The notes under the pieces are model-generated. The model saw only the letters and a list, made by a program, of their open reading frames with translations, searched no databases and had not been told where the DNA came from. 64,000 bases of DNA from assembly GCF_035083965.1 (NCBI RefSeq), contig NC_089740.1, forward strand, positions 7,065,552 through 7,129,551, in the 5' to 3' direction. Shown piece by piece: positions 17,541 to 28,226 of the stretch. Positions within the stretch are counted from its first letter, which is position 1. Every line of letters begins with the position of its first letter. Made by a program: the position numbers and the translations under genes. This stretch comes from Branchiostoma lanceolatum (lineage: Eukaryota; Chordata; Leptocardii; Amphioxiformes; Branchiostomatidae).

Positions 17541-20250
17541 GACACGTTGTACAGGCTACACAACCTAATCATGTCAATCATAGCACTGGTGCATTTCAAA
17601 ACACATGGAATTAATTATCAGGAAGATCTCACTCTTGTATATATTTTATCAGGGGACTTGGAGAGCCGTTGTAGTACATATTTGGTTACAAATGGCAAAT
17701 CTGTCCAGCTAACGCCGTTGGCAAATCACTCAACCTATTGTTTCAGCAACATGATACGGTGTCGAGAATAGACAACAGATTTTTCGCATCAAATCTTGCA
17801 TGGGAGGGGTAAGTTGTAAAACAGGTTTTTGATTTTTCAGGGTAAGTTGTCACGGTGAATGCACGGCTCAGATTGGCCAAGATAAAGGACTATGTAACTT
17901 CCTTGCCCTGAACAAGGACGAGATCGCTGAAACATTCTGAGATCCGCAACTGCTGTTCCTCTCGAACAAGCCGGAATAGAAGTAGGTGCTGATTTGTATT
18001 GTTGTTGCTTAAAAGAGTCCTAAACTCTAGAAGGGAGTGTTATTTTCCACTAGATTATGTATCAATGAATACATCACCAGTTGACTTTTTACAGAATTCC
18101 GCTTGAGGTGAATTTCACAAGGTGTGTTTTGTAAAATAATATGTAACTCACTAAACCCGTGCAGACCCTACCCACGTATTCCCTATACGCATACTCGCTT
18201 CCTTTATCGTGAATATTTTTGGCATGAATGAGGGGGGTTAAGCACAATAAGAAGGCCAGTTGCTAATAAGATATAAAGGAACACATAACAAGACAATTTT
18301 TTCTTAACCCCCCTGACATCTTATGTGTAGCCTAACTTTTGCCAGGCCTTGTCAGGTACATTGTATTCAGGCATAGGCTGAGGTTGTTTAATTTGATTAA
18401 TTACAAAATAGAGGATCACCAGGGGAATTTAGTAGAATACTCAATGCTTTTTGATGCGCACGGGACTAGTGGGTACTTTATCGTATACTGTAATAAGTAT
18501 TCATTTTTACTTCCTAAAATTATCATCTATGGGAAAATAATTCTCCCCCTCTGGAGTTTAAGACTCCTTTGAATCGAGGATAGATAGAATGGAAAGTTGA
18601 CCATTATAGCATAGATAGGTTTGATGAAGGACATTATATATAATGCCCTTGGTTTGATGTGGAAGACTTGTTGTCTATCCTCGACTCCGTAGGTTGATGC
18701 AAAAAAACTTCACGATCTAATTCATACAATCTCAAAGCCGATTTGTTGTTATTGTTCCATGAAGTACGTATAACCCTTATCTTTCTCTCTTTATTTGACG
18801 ATTTCTACGCATTTGTAAGTTTTAAGCGTCCAAAGAACCAAGGAGGTTTTATAGAGAAAGAACACACATATTTTGCACTACTTTACAGTATCAAGACCCT
18901 TCGTTGTCTATTCATATCCGTTTAGTTACAAAAAGGAATCATTAGCAAAAAATCCCACCTGAAGTGGCTTTGTTACCATTATTGTTATTCTTTGAATAAA
19001 TTCTATACATGTTTATGTAGCATCAACTTTGTGTATAGCGCATTTTGCAACATTCGACTACCCAACTCCATTATTCTAATCAACTGTGGATCGGATGTTA
19101 GGTGACTTTGCCGGAAAATCCGTACAAAAATGTACGGAACAAAGTCGAACCGACAACTCAAAGCGCTTGGTTTTGCAACAATCGACAACAAAATGCGCTG
19201 AGATGACATTTACATAAGACCGGGGGTGTTAAAGGTGCCCTAAGCGATTTCAGGGGGTAAAACTTGAAATATTCTGGGGAAAACAATTCTGTTTTGTGAG
19301 GTAGAAATTGACGTTTGCTTCCCCATATTACGACATCTGCATCATAATTTCAGACTTTGGGCGTTTAAAAATAGCACAGAAGCAAGCCACAAAAGGAGTA
19401 TTTGATTTATTGGGTCCCCCCAAAAATCAGGCCAGAATCCAGCCGTAACCGTTTTCTGTTGACAATTTTCGGTAACTTCCGGCCGCGTGACGTCACAATG
19501 CCCAAGGACATTGAGCCATGACCACGTGATTATTTCTTCGGATGCGTTCGGGACGTATCGGTCAGAATCGTGCATGTTCGGAAGATTTGAAATGATGGCT
19601 GGCCTCCAAGTGCTCAGATTTTCAATGAGTTGCCACCACACAACGACATCACATTTTTGCTCCATGATGGTCGATATGTGATGATATAGTGTTATCTAAA
19701 CTTACTATGGATAGAAATCAGAAAAAAAAATGATTTTGAACATATGACTTTCAGCGCTCTAATATTGCTTAGGTTGCCTTTAATAACCCACAACTTGGCC
19801 ATCATTTTCTAATTGTCGTTGACGTTCGGTGACCTGCCAGCAGCCATATGATTGGACCTCGCTAGAAGTAGAAGACTATTGTCTGTTGTACAGTGTACAT
19901 GTACACGGGGTAGCAACCTTTATAGAAAGTAGCCAAAAATAAAATCGTTTCAGTAGTTTCTTTCAAGATCCTTTGTTCTTTAAAAAGCGTAAATATATGG
20001 CCTACTATGAGGGCCGTCATTCGACTTATGATATGTCCTGCTACTGGAGAGAACAACGTTTACGTCAAACAACTTGTCGGACTTGCGGTTTCCCCCATGA
20101 GGCAATCACTCCGCAGGCTTGATATGAATGCCTTGTCAGCTTCCTCGCCCTCCAGTAGAGGACTGTCTTGTTTTATCTACTTGCAATCTAAACAAAAAAC
20201 TTTCATTCAAACTCCCGTGACATTGGACATGGTACATGTATATAATATAT

Positions 20251-20440
20251 CATAACTCGAGAGTGCCTGGGTGGATTGTCTTCATACTTGGTCTTTTCAA
20301 GACCTCGAAATGATTAGATTTAGGGCCCACTAGTGGCTTGTTATGGTACTGCAGCGGAACTTCCGGGTTTGATATCTCGTGTTTTGGACATGCTATGGCC
20401 ATGACTTTTGAGTGGTAGATAGCAAAAAAGTCATCATGTT
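20251..20440 (+). repeat. Dispersed 'GCATAACTCAAGAAGG' repeat, copy
   Basis: A short copy with CATAACTCGAGAGTGCCTGG, ATGATTAGATTTAGGGCCCA, GGTACTGCAGCGGAACTTCC and TTTTGGACATGCTATGGCCA, just upstream of the NXPE first coding exon. Confidence 0.65.
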
Positions 20441-20629
20441 GACGAAGGCTATAAATATATGACGGATGAATACTGCCAAAACAGCCCATAGTTCATGCTC
20501 CTTTTGCTTTGAAAAAAAAAAACAAGATAGAAAAAAATAGCGCTGTTCTTGTGGGCCACCGTAGAATCCGCTGATAAGCTTTTTTTTTCTTCTTATTTCA
20601 GGGTTGCATAGTAGCTTTGATGCTGTAAA

Positions 20630-23600
20630 ATGGGAGCATCAAAAGGAATCCTCTTCGCCTTGTCGCTTTGTTTCTGCGGGCTACTTCTGTTATACACAAC
20701 AAAGGTAAGTTTTTTTTTTCAATTTTACTTTTAAACTTAAAAATTTAACCCGTGTTAGGGAAAGGAAACATTCTGTTGAAGTGTGAATTGTTTCAAAGAC
20801 TTACTATCCGTTTGTTTTGCAAAAAAAGAAGGACTTTCGTGGGAACAAGCTTTCTTAAAGCACCTCTAATAGGTCTCCTTTTGAATAGCCTGTATGTCAG
20901 ACCTTGGATCGGTCTCTAGAATATCCATCGTTAGGGGTCAAGTTGACTATAAAAAGATTTTCGAGCAGTGGGACGAGAAGCTGATACTAATGGCCATTTA
21001 CAACACAGGAAGCCTACTACAGGGCAGATACCACAGGCAGACTTGTGCCTAGCCACTCGGGGCACGAATATACAATAAATGTCTTCATTCTTCTTCTTCT
21101 TCTTTATCCCTCCCTTAGGAGAGCATAGTTAAAAAAAGTTAAAATCCTCCCACACCATAATTGATGTATGGGGCGGTGCCCATCTCCGTTTCATAGCCCT
21201 GGGGCCACACTGTGGTGCAATCACTGCAGCAGGGGGCTAGTCCACTGGCAGTGGAGTGTGTTTAACTTCCATACTGTTTCATAAGTATGTACCATTTTTA
21301 TAAAGTCTTTGGTATGACTCAATGCGCCTCTTGTCCAGAGGTGCCCTACCTGAGGCTAGAACCCCAGTCCTTCTGGTCCAAGTAATTTGAACCAGATGTG
21401 GCAGAGTAGCAAAGGCGCAGACCACTACACCACAGGGACACCAGAGCATAGCACATTTAAAATATAACAGTATTGATACATATTCAGAAGACAAAGAAAT
21501 ATTTACAAATCTCACGTTGTATGCCATCCGTCACATCTATATGTCTAAGCCTGTGGCGCTCGTTGTTCTACTGTAGTGTTCGATTTCACTTAAGTCTCTA
21601 CTCCCCTCACCGGGAATAATTTTTCAACGGCTTATAAGTTGTCATCACACATAATCACATGGTCATCAGCCCTATCCGCATAGCTTCATCACACTTCAGT
21701 TAAATATAACGGTATTGATACATCTATAAAAGACAAAACATATTCACACATCTCACGGCCAGTGACGTATGCCACATTAATATGTCAAAGCTTGTGTTAC
21801 TTGTTGTTCTTCTGTAGTGCTCGATTCATTTCTGTCTCTCCTCCCCTTATCGGGTATAATTTTTCAGCGGCTTTTAAGTTGTCGTCACACATAACCACAT
21901 GGTCATCAGCCCTATTTCCTTTCACAGTTTCCACATTGTGACCCTTACATACATTCTCTGGTGTCCTTTCTTGACTCTAATTACCAGGTATAGTTAAAGT
22001 CTCTGTTCGTCTCAGTTCCTGGGTTTTACTATATCAATGTCTGTAAGTTCTTTGTTCTTTGCGCGTGTGTTGCAGGCTGTTGCTATCATTTCCATCTCGT
22101 GTGCTTCTTCAATAAATGTCTTCATTCATTCATTCATTTATTCATTCATCACCAAGGAAACGTTCTCTCCCCTTGCATTCCAACACAGGAGAAGAACCTG
22201 ATGTTCAAAAAACCGAAGAACCCGATGTTCAAAAGACCGAAGAACACGATCTTTAAAAAACCGAAGAACCCGATCTTCAAAGAACCCCCCTTTGAATCAT
22301 CCCATGAACAAAATAAACAAAAACGAGTAATAAACATTAATGGGATCACCACAGCAGCCAACATGTCGGTATCTGTTGTTAATCCTCAGACTCAAGTTGC
22401 TGTTGGAGAAATATTATCAATCAAAATAGTTGCCCGTGATGCATATTCACGACCTAAACGTTACGGAGGTGATTTTCTATTGGCAAAATTGTGTACAGAA
22501 TCTCCTGTAGATGCTTGCATGGCTGGGAGAATAACAGACTATGGAAATGGTACTTACACGGCCAAGTTTCTCTTAAACTGGCCGGGAGACAGTTCCGTCT
22601 CAGCTTTGCTGATACACCCGAGCGAAGCTGTACAAGTTCTTAGGAGGATCCGAGATTCCTTTTCAGACAGGCGGCTTACGTATTGCAAATTTGAAGACAA
22701 AAAATTGAATATTTCCGAATGGACCAGATGTAGCTTTGACCCAAATCATGATATTAATCCGCAAAGTATCTGTGATTATTCTAATCCGATACCGAACTCT
22801 ACATGGGTCTGTGAAAAGCCAAAAGGGTTCACTTGCAACTCCATGGAGGCATGCCGACATAACGTAGAGGCCGAGAAAACGATGATAGAGAGGATGTTTA
22901 CCGCAAGCGAGACTCAACTGTTTGACAGGTATTGTATACCATATATATTTTTCATAATGTTGTACAATATCCCGCTAAACGTCATAGATAATGCACAAAA
23001 AGTAATAATAACGATTTGGAATGAAAATGGTTTTTAGTCTTTACAATGCAGGTTACGTACTAAGTACTGATTCGGTATAGATTATCCGCTGTTAAAGTAA
23101 GTTTAGCAGTCAAATCATCAGTCTAAGATTATTTCATTCTTTTTTATGGGCCAGCACTTTGCTGGGTCGCATGGAGAAACTTGCTGTATAGAATAAATCT
23201 CATGCCATTTAACCATTATGATTTATTCCCATTGCAGGACCCATGTAAATCAGAAGATTCCAGGTGATCTGAGGATCTTTGTAAGAGATAAAGGTAAGTA
23301 CGTGATACGTGAATACTGAAACAACTGGTGAATAAAGTTGATTAACCAACTCCTTACTGTTTGACTGACAAGACTGTTCAAATGTTGACTGTGTGGATTT
23401 CAATATGTTAATATTGATGTTGAACCGTTGAACCATTTTACGTGTGTGTGGGGGGGGGGGGCACTAGTGACTACAGACCCCCCAACTTCCAACCTCTGTA
23501 TGTTTTTGGTATTGTTGTTTTAGTGCAGTGAGTCTTAACACAACAAAGTGATTAGCTTCACAAATGGAGGAAGTTGATTTTGATCACTAAGCATTCGACG

Positions 23601-24539
23601 TTATGCCCATGGGAGAGGCACTTTACACGTCCTTCCCTGACGGTGGTGTGACGCCCACTGAGCCACTTCGGCCAATCTGTCAAAATGTGTGCCAAAAACA
23701 CACTACGGATTCGGTGCGCGACATATCCACCAAGAGCCGTTAGATTTTTTAGAACTCATTACTTTTTATTATCTTCCCTACTAGGTTCTAACTATCAATC
23801 TAGTGCAGGGCCTCTACCACGTTGCGGTCCGCATCTGCCAGAGGCGATTTCTGAAGGGTACTGGTACAACGGCACGTGGATTTCACTCAGATGTCGATCG
23901 CTAAAATTCTCCACACATATGGCCCACAACTGTCTCAAGAACAAAGTCATCTTTATAATAGGCGATTCGACAGGAAGACAGTACAGGGATTACTTCATAG
24001 ATATATTGAAAGGCAATCTGGTAATGATAAATGATGGTATGAGAAACCAGGAAAATATCTTTAACAGTACAGGATTACATTTCCGACTCCATGCCTATCC
24101 ATCTGCACATGATAGTATGCATGCAAGGAGCCTTAAATATACTACCGAGATTATTGACAGCATCGTCGGTGGACCCAATGTAGTTGTCATTCTCAGTATA
24201 TGGGCACATTATACTGCTTTACCCCTAGAAACGTTTACGTCTAGAGTTTACGGAATTCGCCATGCCATCGAACGTTTGCAGAGAAGAAATCCCGGCACAA
24301 AGGTCGTCTGGCGAACAAGTAATATGAGGGGACATACGGAGTTGGGTCACTTTGTGCAGAACAGTAACTGGTACGCATATCAATTTGTGCTGGCGGCCAA
24401 GCGGATACTCAGTGACCTTGATATATTTATTATGGATGTTTGGGATATGTCTGTATGTACTAAGTACATAATACATCCAGAGCCTCATGTTATCAAGAAC
24501 CATATTGATTTGATATTGTCTTACATGTGCCCTCAGTAA
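20630..24539 (+). CDS. NXPE (neurexophilin and PC-esterase) family protein
   Basis: Exons 20630-20704, 22189-22928, 23238-23293 and 23785-24539 join in phase to 541 aa. The first exon encodes a short cytoplasmic tip and a hydrophobic segment (about residues 6-22), i.e. a signal peptide or type II signal anchor. Four octapeptide repeats of the type (M/I)FK(K/R)PKN(P/T) follow at about 28-57. Then comes the neurexophilin-like beta domain (RDAYSRPKRYGGDFL, NGTYTAKFLLNWPG, LIHPSEAV) and the C-terminal PC-esterase/SGNH-like domain with GDSTGRQY (350-357) and a late D508/D511 plus H521/H525 set (DVWDMS, IHPEPH) that fits the Ser-Asp-His triad. Several cysteines suit a secreted or luminal protein. 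Family function in animals is poorly defined; sugar O-acetylation is proposed for related PC-esterases, so an esterase/acetyltransferase role is inference. A 5' UTR acceptor (TTATTTCAG at about 20601) implies an upstream non-coding exon. Confidence 0.9.
21038..21075 (+). mobile_element. LINE 3' tail
   Basis: TGCCTAGCCACTCGGGGCAC followed by AATAAATGTC and a CTT-rich run matches the 3' tail of the LINE at 15110-15165. Only the tail remains. A similar AATAAATGTCTTCATTC tail stands at about 22111-22140, just before the second NXPE exon. Confidence 0.6.
21129..21442 (-). mobile_element. tRNA-derived SINE with 9-bp target-site duplication
   Basis: On the minus strand it begins with a tRNA-like head: CCTGTGGTGTAGTGGTCTGC (A box) and GGTTCAAATTAC (weak B box). 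Perfect AGAGCATAG repeats flank it (21120-21128 and 21443-21451). It is 314 bp long and lies in NXPE intron 1. Confidence 0.7.
21453..21930. repeat. Tandem ~245-bp duplication in NXPE intron
   Basis: 21453-21697 and 21699-21930 are direct copies at roughly 80% identity. Shared stretches include AATATAACAGTATTGATACAT (with one change), ATAATTTTTCA-CGGCTT and CACATGGTCATCAGCCCTAT. Confidence 0.75.
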
Positions 24540-24692
24540 AGACAGGAGAACATATTTTGAATTATGAAGATGATATCTTTCGGTACAGATCACAACCTGA
24601 GTCTCTATTTGTAAATATTAAGCAGACTAAACTTAATTTCGTAAAGCATACTGCAATATGTTAGATATACCACTAAGATCAGTTTTTACTTG

Positions 24693-24826
24693 TTTTACAC
24701 TAGTCCATCATAGATTAGCGTTTTCACAAAATTTGAAATTGGACTCGTTGAGTATTAACGTTACATCACCAGGCCGCGAATTTCAAATTTTGTAAAAACG
24801 CTAATCTATGATGGACTAGTGTAAAA
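24693..24826. mobile_element. 134-bp MITE with ~48-bp inverted repeats
   Basis: The left arm (starting TTTTACACTAGTCCATCATA) and the right arm (ending TATGATGGACTAGTGTAAAA) are almost perfect inverted complements around a ~37-base loop. It would form a long hairpin. No clear target duplication was found. It lies in the NXPE 3' flank. Confidence 0.8.
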
Positions 24827-25523
24827 CCTTGTGTGTTGATGATGTACTGTGATTTAGCTCCTACTTTGGTTCTGAAATCTTTCTCAAAATACTTGAATGT
24901 GCACTTTTGTTTTTAGTCCAGTGAGATATAATCTTTTCAGTGTTATATTAGGCATTAACATTGTGTTCACAGCACTATTTGATTTAGATACTGAGGTGAC
25001 TGTTGTAACTTTGATGTACAAAGTTTATGGCAACTACATGCCTGAGGGCTATATGCAAGTAGAAGTATATTATTTTGTTTACAGTGTCATCCAAGCCCAT
25101 ATGGGGCACAACACAGTAAATAATAAAGCACCCATGTATTTATGTTCCTCACCTTCTTATTGTGCAGTGCTCTTTTATTCAATCCCATTCTTCCAGTTGA
25201 AATGTAATAATCATGGTTAAAGTTGTATTTCCTAATCTTTTCCAAAATTCCCAAACCATTGTCCTTATACCAAGACAATCTCAAACGAAAAGTCTACTCA
25301 TAACTTATTGAGTTTATCAGTTTACAAATAAACTAATTGTGGTGAAAATATAATCTCCTTGCCAAAATATCTTATGAAAATACTGACAGTCATTTCTAGC
25401 ATCAAAAATATAATATAATTCGGTATAATCTAATACTGGATCATTCTACTAAAAAGTTATATTTCAAAAAGCCTTCCCAGACATTTCATTTTGACACAAG
25501 CATTGCAAAATTTCAGGATTCTC
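24827..25523. other. Convergent intergenic flank of NXPE and the nucleotidase gene
   Basis: AT-rich. AATAAA at 25122-25127 could serve as an NXPE polyadenylation signal, 580 bases after the stop. No other feature is visible. Confidence 0.4.
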
Positions 25524-26417
25524 TCAGGTGTGAGAATCTAAGATCTTTTTCAGTATTGAGTTCACCACATCCATGGTTTCATCCTGGACAAGCACAATGT
25601 CGTACAACTCAGTAAACGTGTCCAGCCTCTCCAGATGTGCGTTCAGATATCCGATCTTCAGCACGTTCTCTACGTTCGGCACGCCGTCCGCCATCTGTAG
25701 ATCTCCCGGCGAGTCTCCGAGAAGAATCACGTTCGTACGCTCGCGTTGGTCGGTGAAGTAGCTCTCGTCTGGAAGCACGCTTTTATTCTTGTTGAAGATG
25801 TGGATCAACGGATCGTGGAAACCAACAAGCTTCCCGGCACCATCAAACTTCATGAAATTCGAGACAACACGACAGTTTGGATACACCATGTTGTACTTCG
25901 CGAACATTTCTTGGATGACGTCTCCGAGCCCAGCGGAAAACACGAGTAGCGGGACATCATGGCGGTGAAGCGTGCTCATGAAGGCGTCGCAGCCTTCCCG
26001 TAGCGGCGGGCTGGAACCGCGTATGGTGGACGAGATGTCTCGTTGGTTCAAATCGGACGCCAGAAAGATGTCGTGGATTTGTGTCCAGAAGTCGACCATC
26101 AGCTGAACCTTCTCTGACATAGGGATGGATAGGGAGATCTCTTTTGGGTAATAATAATCCACAACCTTTTTCACCTTCGCCCGGGTTGGCTCGGACAGAA
26201 GGCTGGATTGTGCGATGACGTCGTGACTCATTGGACACCTCACGCCGTTGAAGGCATAGCGACTGAGAGTCTGGTCGAAGTCGCTGATGACGCGTAACTT
26301 CTGCTTCCCGGCTGCCACGAGATTGGACAGTATCTGCTCCACACGGCGGACATCTGTGATGTGGATGTGGTCTTGTTCGACCAATCGCAGCAAGCGTAGC
26401 ATTGATGCACTGGACAT
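25524..26417 (-). CDS. NT5C3: Cytosolic 5'-nucleotidase III (pyrimidine / 7-methyl-GMP nucleotidase), single coding exon
   Basis: A 297-aa uninterrupted frame. The HAD-type motif I is DFDQT (46-50; DFDMT in vertebrate proteins), followed by the family signatures KVVDYYYP, PLREG, VFSAGLGD (motif II serine), VVSNFMKF, HIFNKN and the magnesium-binding LLGDSPGDLQMADG (motif III/IV), ending VLVQDETMDVVNSIL. Length and order match NT5C3A/NT5C3B. The enzyme removes phosphate from pyrimidine monophosphates and, in the B form, from m7GMP made by mRNA cap decay; A versus B was not resolved. The Met-to-Gln change in motif I lies between the two catalytic aspartates, which are kept. The start is the first ATG, preceded by a possible acceptor (TTTCCATTTCAG at about 26465), so a 5' UTR exon may exist. 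Vertebrate orthologues have many coding introns; none is present here. Confidence 0.93.
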   Translation of the reverse strand: MSSASMLRLLRLVEQDHIHITDVRRVEQILSNLVAAGKQKLRVISDFDQTLSRYAFNGVRCPMSHDVIAQSSLLSEPTRAKVKKVVDYYYPKEISLSIPMSEKVQLMVDFWTQIHDIFLASDLNQRDISSTIRGSSPPLREGCDAFMSTLHRHDVPLLVFSAGLGDVIQEMFAKYNMVYPNCRVVSNFMKFDGAGKLVGFHDPLIHIFNKNKSVLPDESYFTDQRERTNVILLGDSPGDLQMADGVPNVENVLKIGYLNAHLERLDTFTELYDIVLVQDETMDVVNSILKKILDSHT

Positions 26418-26990
26418 CTCAGTCTCTTGCACTGGACTTCAAGAGGATTACAAATCCTGTAGCACTGAAATGGAACAATAACTTGATTTTTGTGCCTTTC
26501 TATTAATGAATCATTAATTTCAAATCATTCTGCTCCACATTGTTTTGTTTTTTTTTGCATCAAAGCAAAACATGGTCACTAAGTGATTAGTCTACATCTA
26601 CATCTAATACGGGCGTGGAGTTAACCACTAGAATTCCTCGGCCGTGGAAGTAAACAATCCACGGTCTTGAGAAATAGCTCTGTACCAGTATTTTGGGAGC
26701 CAAATATACCCCCGCCACCCTCCCTCTATCTATGCCTTGCTCCTTGGTACTGGCGCGCGCCAGGTACTGTATAGGTACATGAAAAAATATGTCTTCTTCT
26801 CCGTGGTACTCACCTTCAATGACTGAGTCTAAGCTAAAGGCTATCTGAGCCAAAGGAAGGTTCACAAAGCATAGTATCGAATCAAAATCGTGAGAAACTC
26901 GTGGACGAAGTCCAAAGTCCCTCTCTTCCGTAAACTAGGTCATGAACCCTGGATGGACTATACCAAAACATTTAAGGTAAACCTTGGCAC
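26418..26990. other. Nucleotidase upstream region
   Basis: Probable promoter and 5' UTR side of the minus-strand nucleotidase gene. No TATA box or clear motif cluster is seen. A 92-codon minus-strand ORF (26865-26587) has no recognisable homology and was not called. Confidence 0.4.
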
Positions 26991-27059
26991 AAACGTATGG
27001 CTTTTCTCTTCAGTATCATCAATTTAATTGGATTGATTATTGCTTATTTCTTTGATATA

Positions 27060-28090
27060 GAGCTAAGTTTGTTTAATTTCATCCTACGTTTTGCTTTTCA
27101 ATCGTCAAAAAGGATGTTTAATGATCTTGATTTACACCCCTACAAACGTAATGATTATGTCAAAAGAACCATGTACAGACACGGTCTAGCAGCGACGACT
27201 ATCGTTTTGATACAAAACTGCAAGCAATGAATTCAACTAACAGTGGGGAAGACGGACATGTGTCTCTCGTACGGCTTTTTTGAGGCGCTCTCAGTTACCA
27301 CATATTACGTTCTACATTACATATGTATAAAGTTAAGGCGAATGATATGTTCCACTGTTTTCTTGTTCTGTTTCTGTCCTTTTTTTCTGCCATGGTTCTA
27401 ACGGAGTTCATTCCGTCACCAGAAGTAATCACAATATCAAACACTGTATAAGATCTCTTACTGTTGATGTAAATGGTTATGGACACTGTATTTAAATTGA
27501 GTCATCTGTTCATCTATATCGTTAAATTTATGTATGTATGCGTTTATTTTAAAGAAATCATAATCAAAGAGACAGATTGCTTCACACGTCAAACCATGAC
27601 TGTCTCAAGACGTCCTTGGAACGACAGACTTTGTACACTTTGTAACTCCAACCGTATAGAAAGTTCATTTTGTCTTACTATACAGTAACATACGTAATTC
27701 TTTTATTGGGGCCCTGAATTTAGATATGCGATTTAAACAATTAAACATCTTTCATATAAAATATTTAAATATTTGTATATTTAATAGCATCCTTTGACAA
27801 CGTTATACAACAAAAACTATATGAATTCGTACACACTTGTTTTAAGAAGAGGGAAGAGACATGTAAACAATAGATTCAATGATAGCATAGCATTATGTGT
27901 TTGATTATTGTGTAATCGATAGATTTAGTTGTTATGTTTATCTGATTGTGTAAGAACGCTTCATGCATATGTAACGATTCTCTACACTGTACTGAATACG
28001 TATCATATAATATTGAAACTACAATACTGCATATGCATTTAGCCCATGTACATGTAGGCAGGAACGTGCAAATAAAGATCATTGTCAATA
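27060..28090 (+). mobile_element. Decayed CR1-like LINE 3' end
   Basis: At 27600-27680 the sequence encodes RPWNDRLCTLCNSNRIE, the same Cys motif region as the intact LINE C-terminus (LCQHCNLNRVE), with frame disruption after it. At about 27840 FKKREE-like coding corresponds to the TKKREE near the intact element's stop. An AATAAAGATC tail at about 28070 ends the copy. Confidence 0.6.
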
Positions 28091-28226
28091 TACACATGTC
28101 ACTGTCACGAAAAAAGTAATTAGATGAGAATGTGTTTGGATCACAGGCGTGCTGCACCAAGACCCGAGCACCCAATCGGACAGCATGGCACAGACAGGAG
28201 AACCGCCGACAAAGGCGGGCTTCTTA

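Larger units (their letters stand above)
15430..20030. repeat. Mosaic of direct and inverted repeat blocks
   Basis: Blocks of about 80-85% identity by eye recur here. 15839-15930 is inverted at 19916-20010 (shared core CTTGAAAGAAACTACTGAAA). 15661-15785 (GAAGACTTGTTGTCTATTC, then GGACAGATTTGTCATTTGT) is inverted at 17655-17790 and partly direct at 18655-18695. 15480-15600 is direct at 17925-17985 (CTGAAACAT-CTGAG, CTGTTCCTCTCG). A 26-bp unit ending CTGTTCCTCTCGTGTCGA is repeated three times at 15517-15582. Together this looks like nested copies of one or more non-autonomous elements. No open gene lies inside except the LINE fragment. Confidence 0.65.

Noticed and set aside
19485-19498. Consensus CRE (TGACGTCA) as a promoter mark
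   Set aside because: It lies within repetitive sequence with no exon nearby; one 8-mer is weak evidence.
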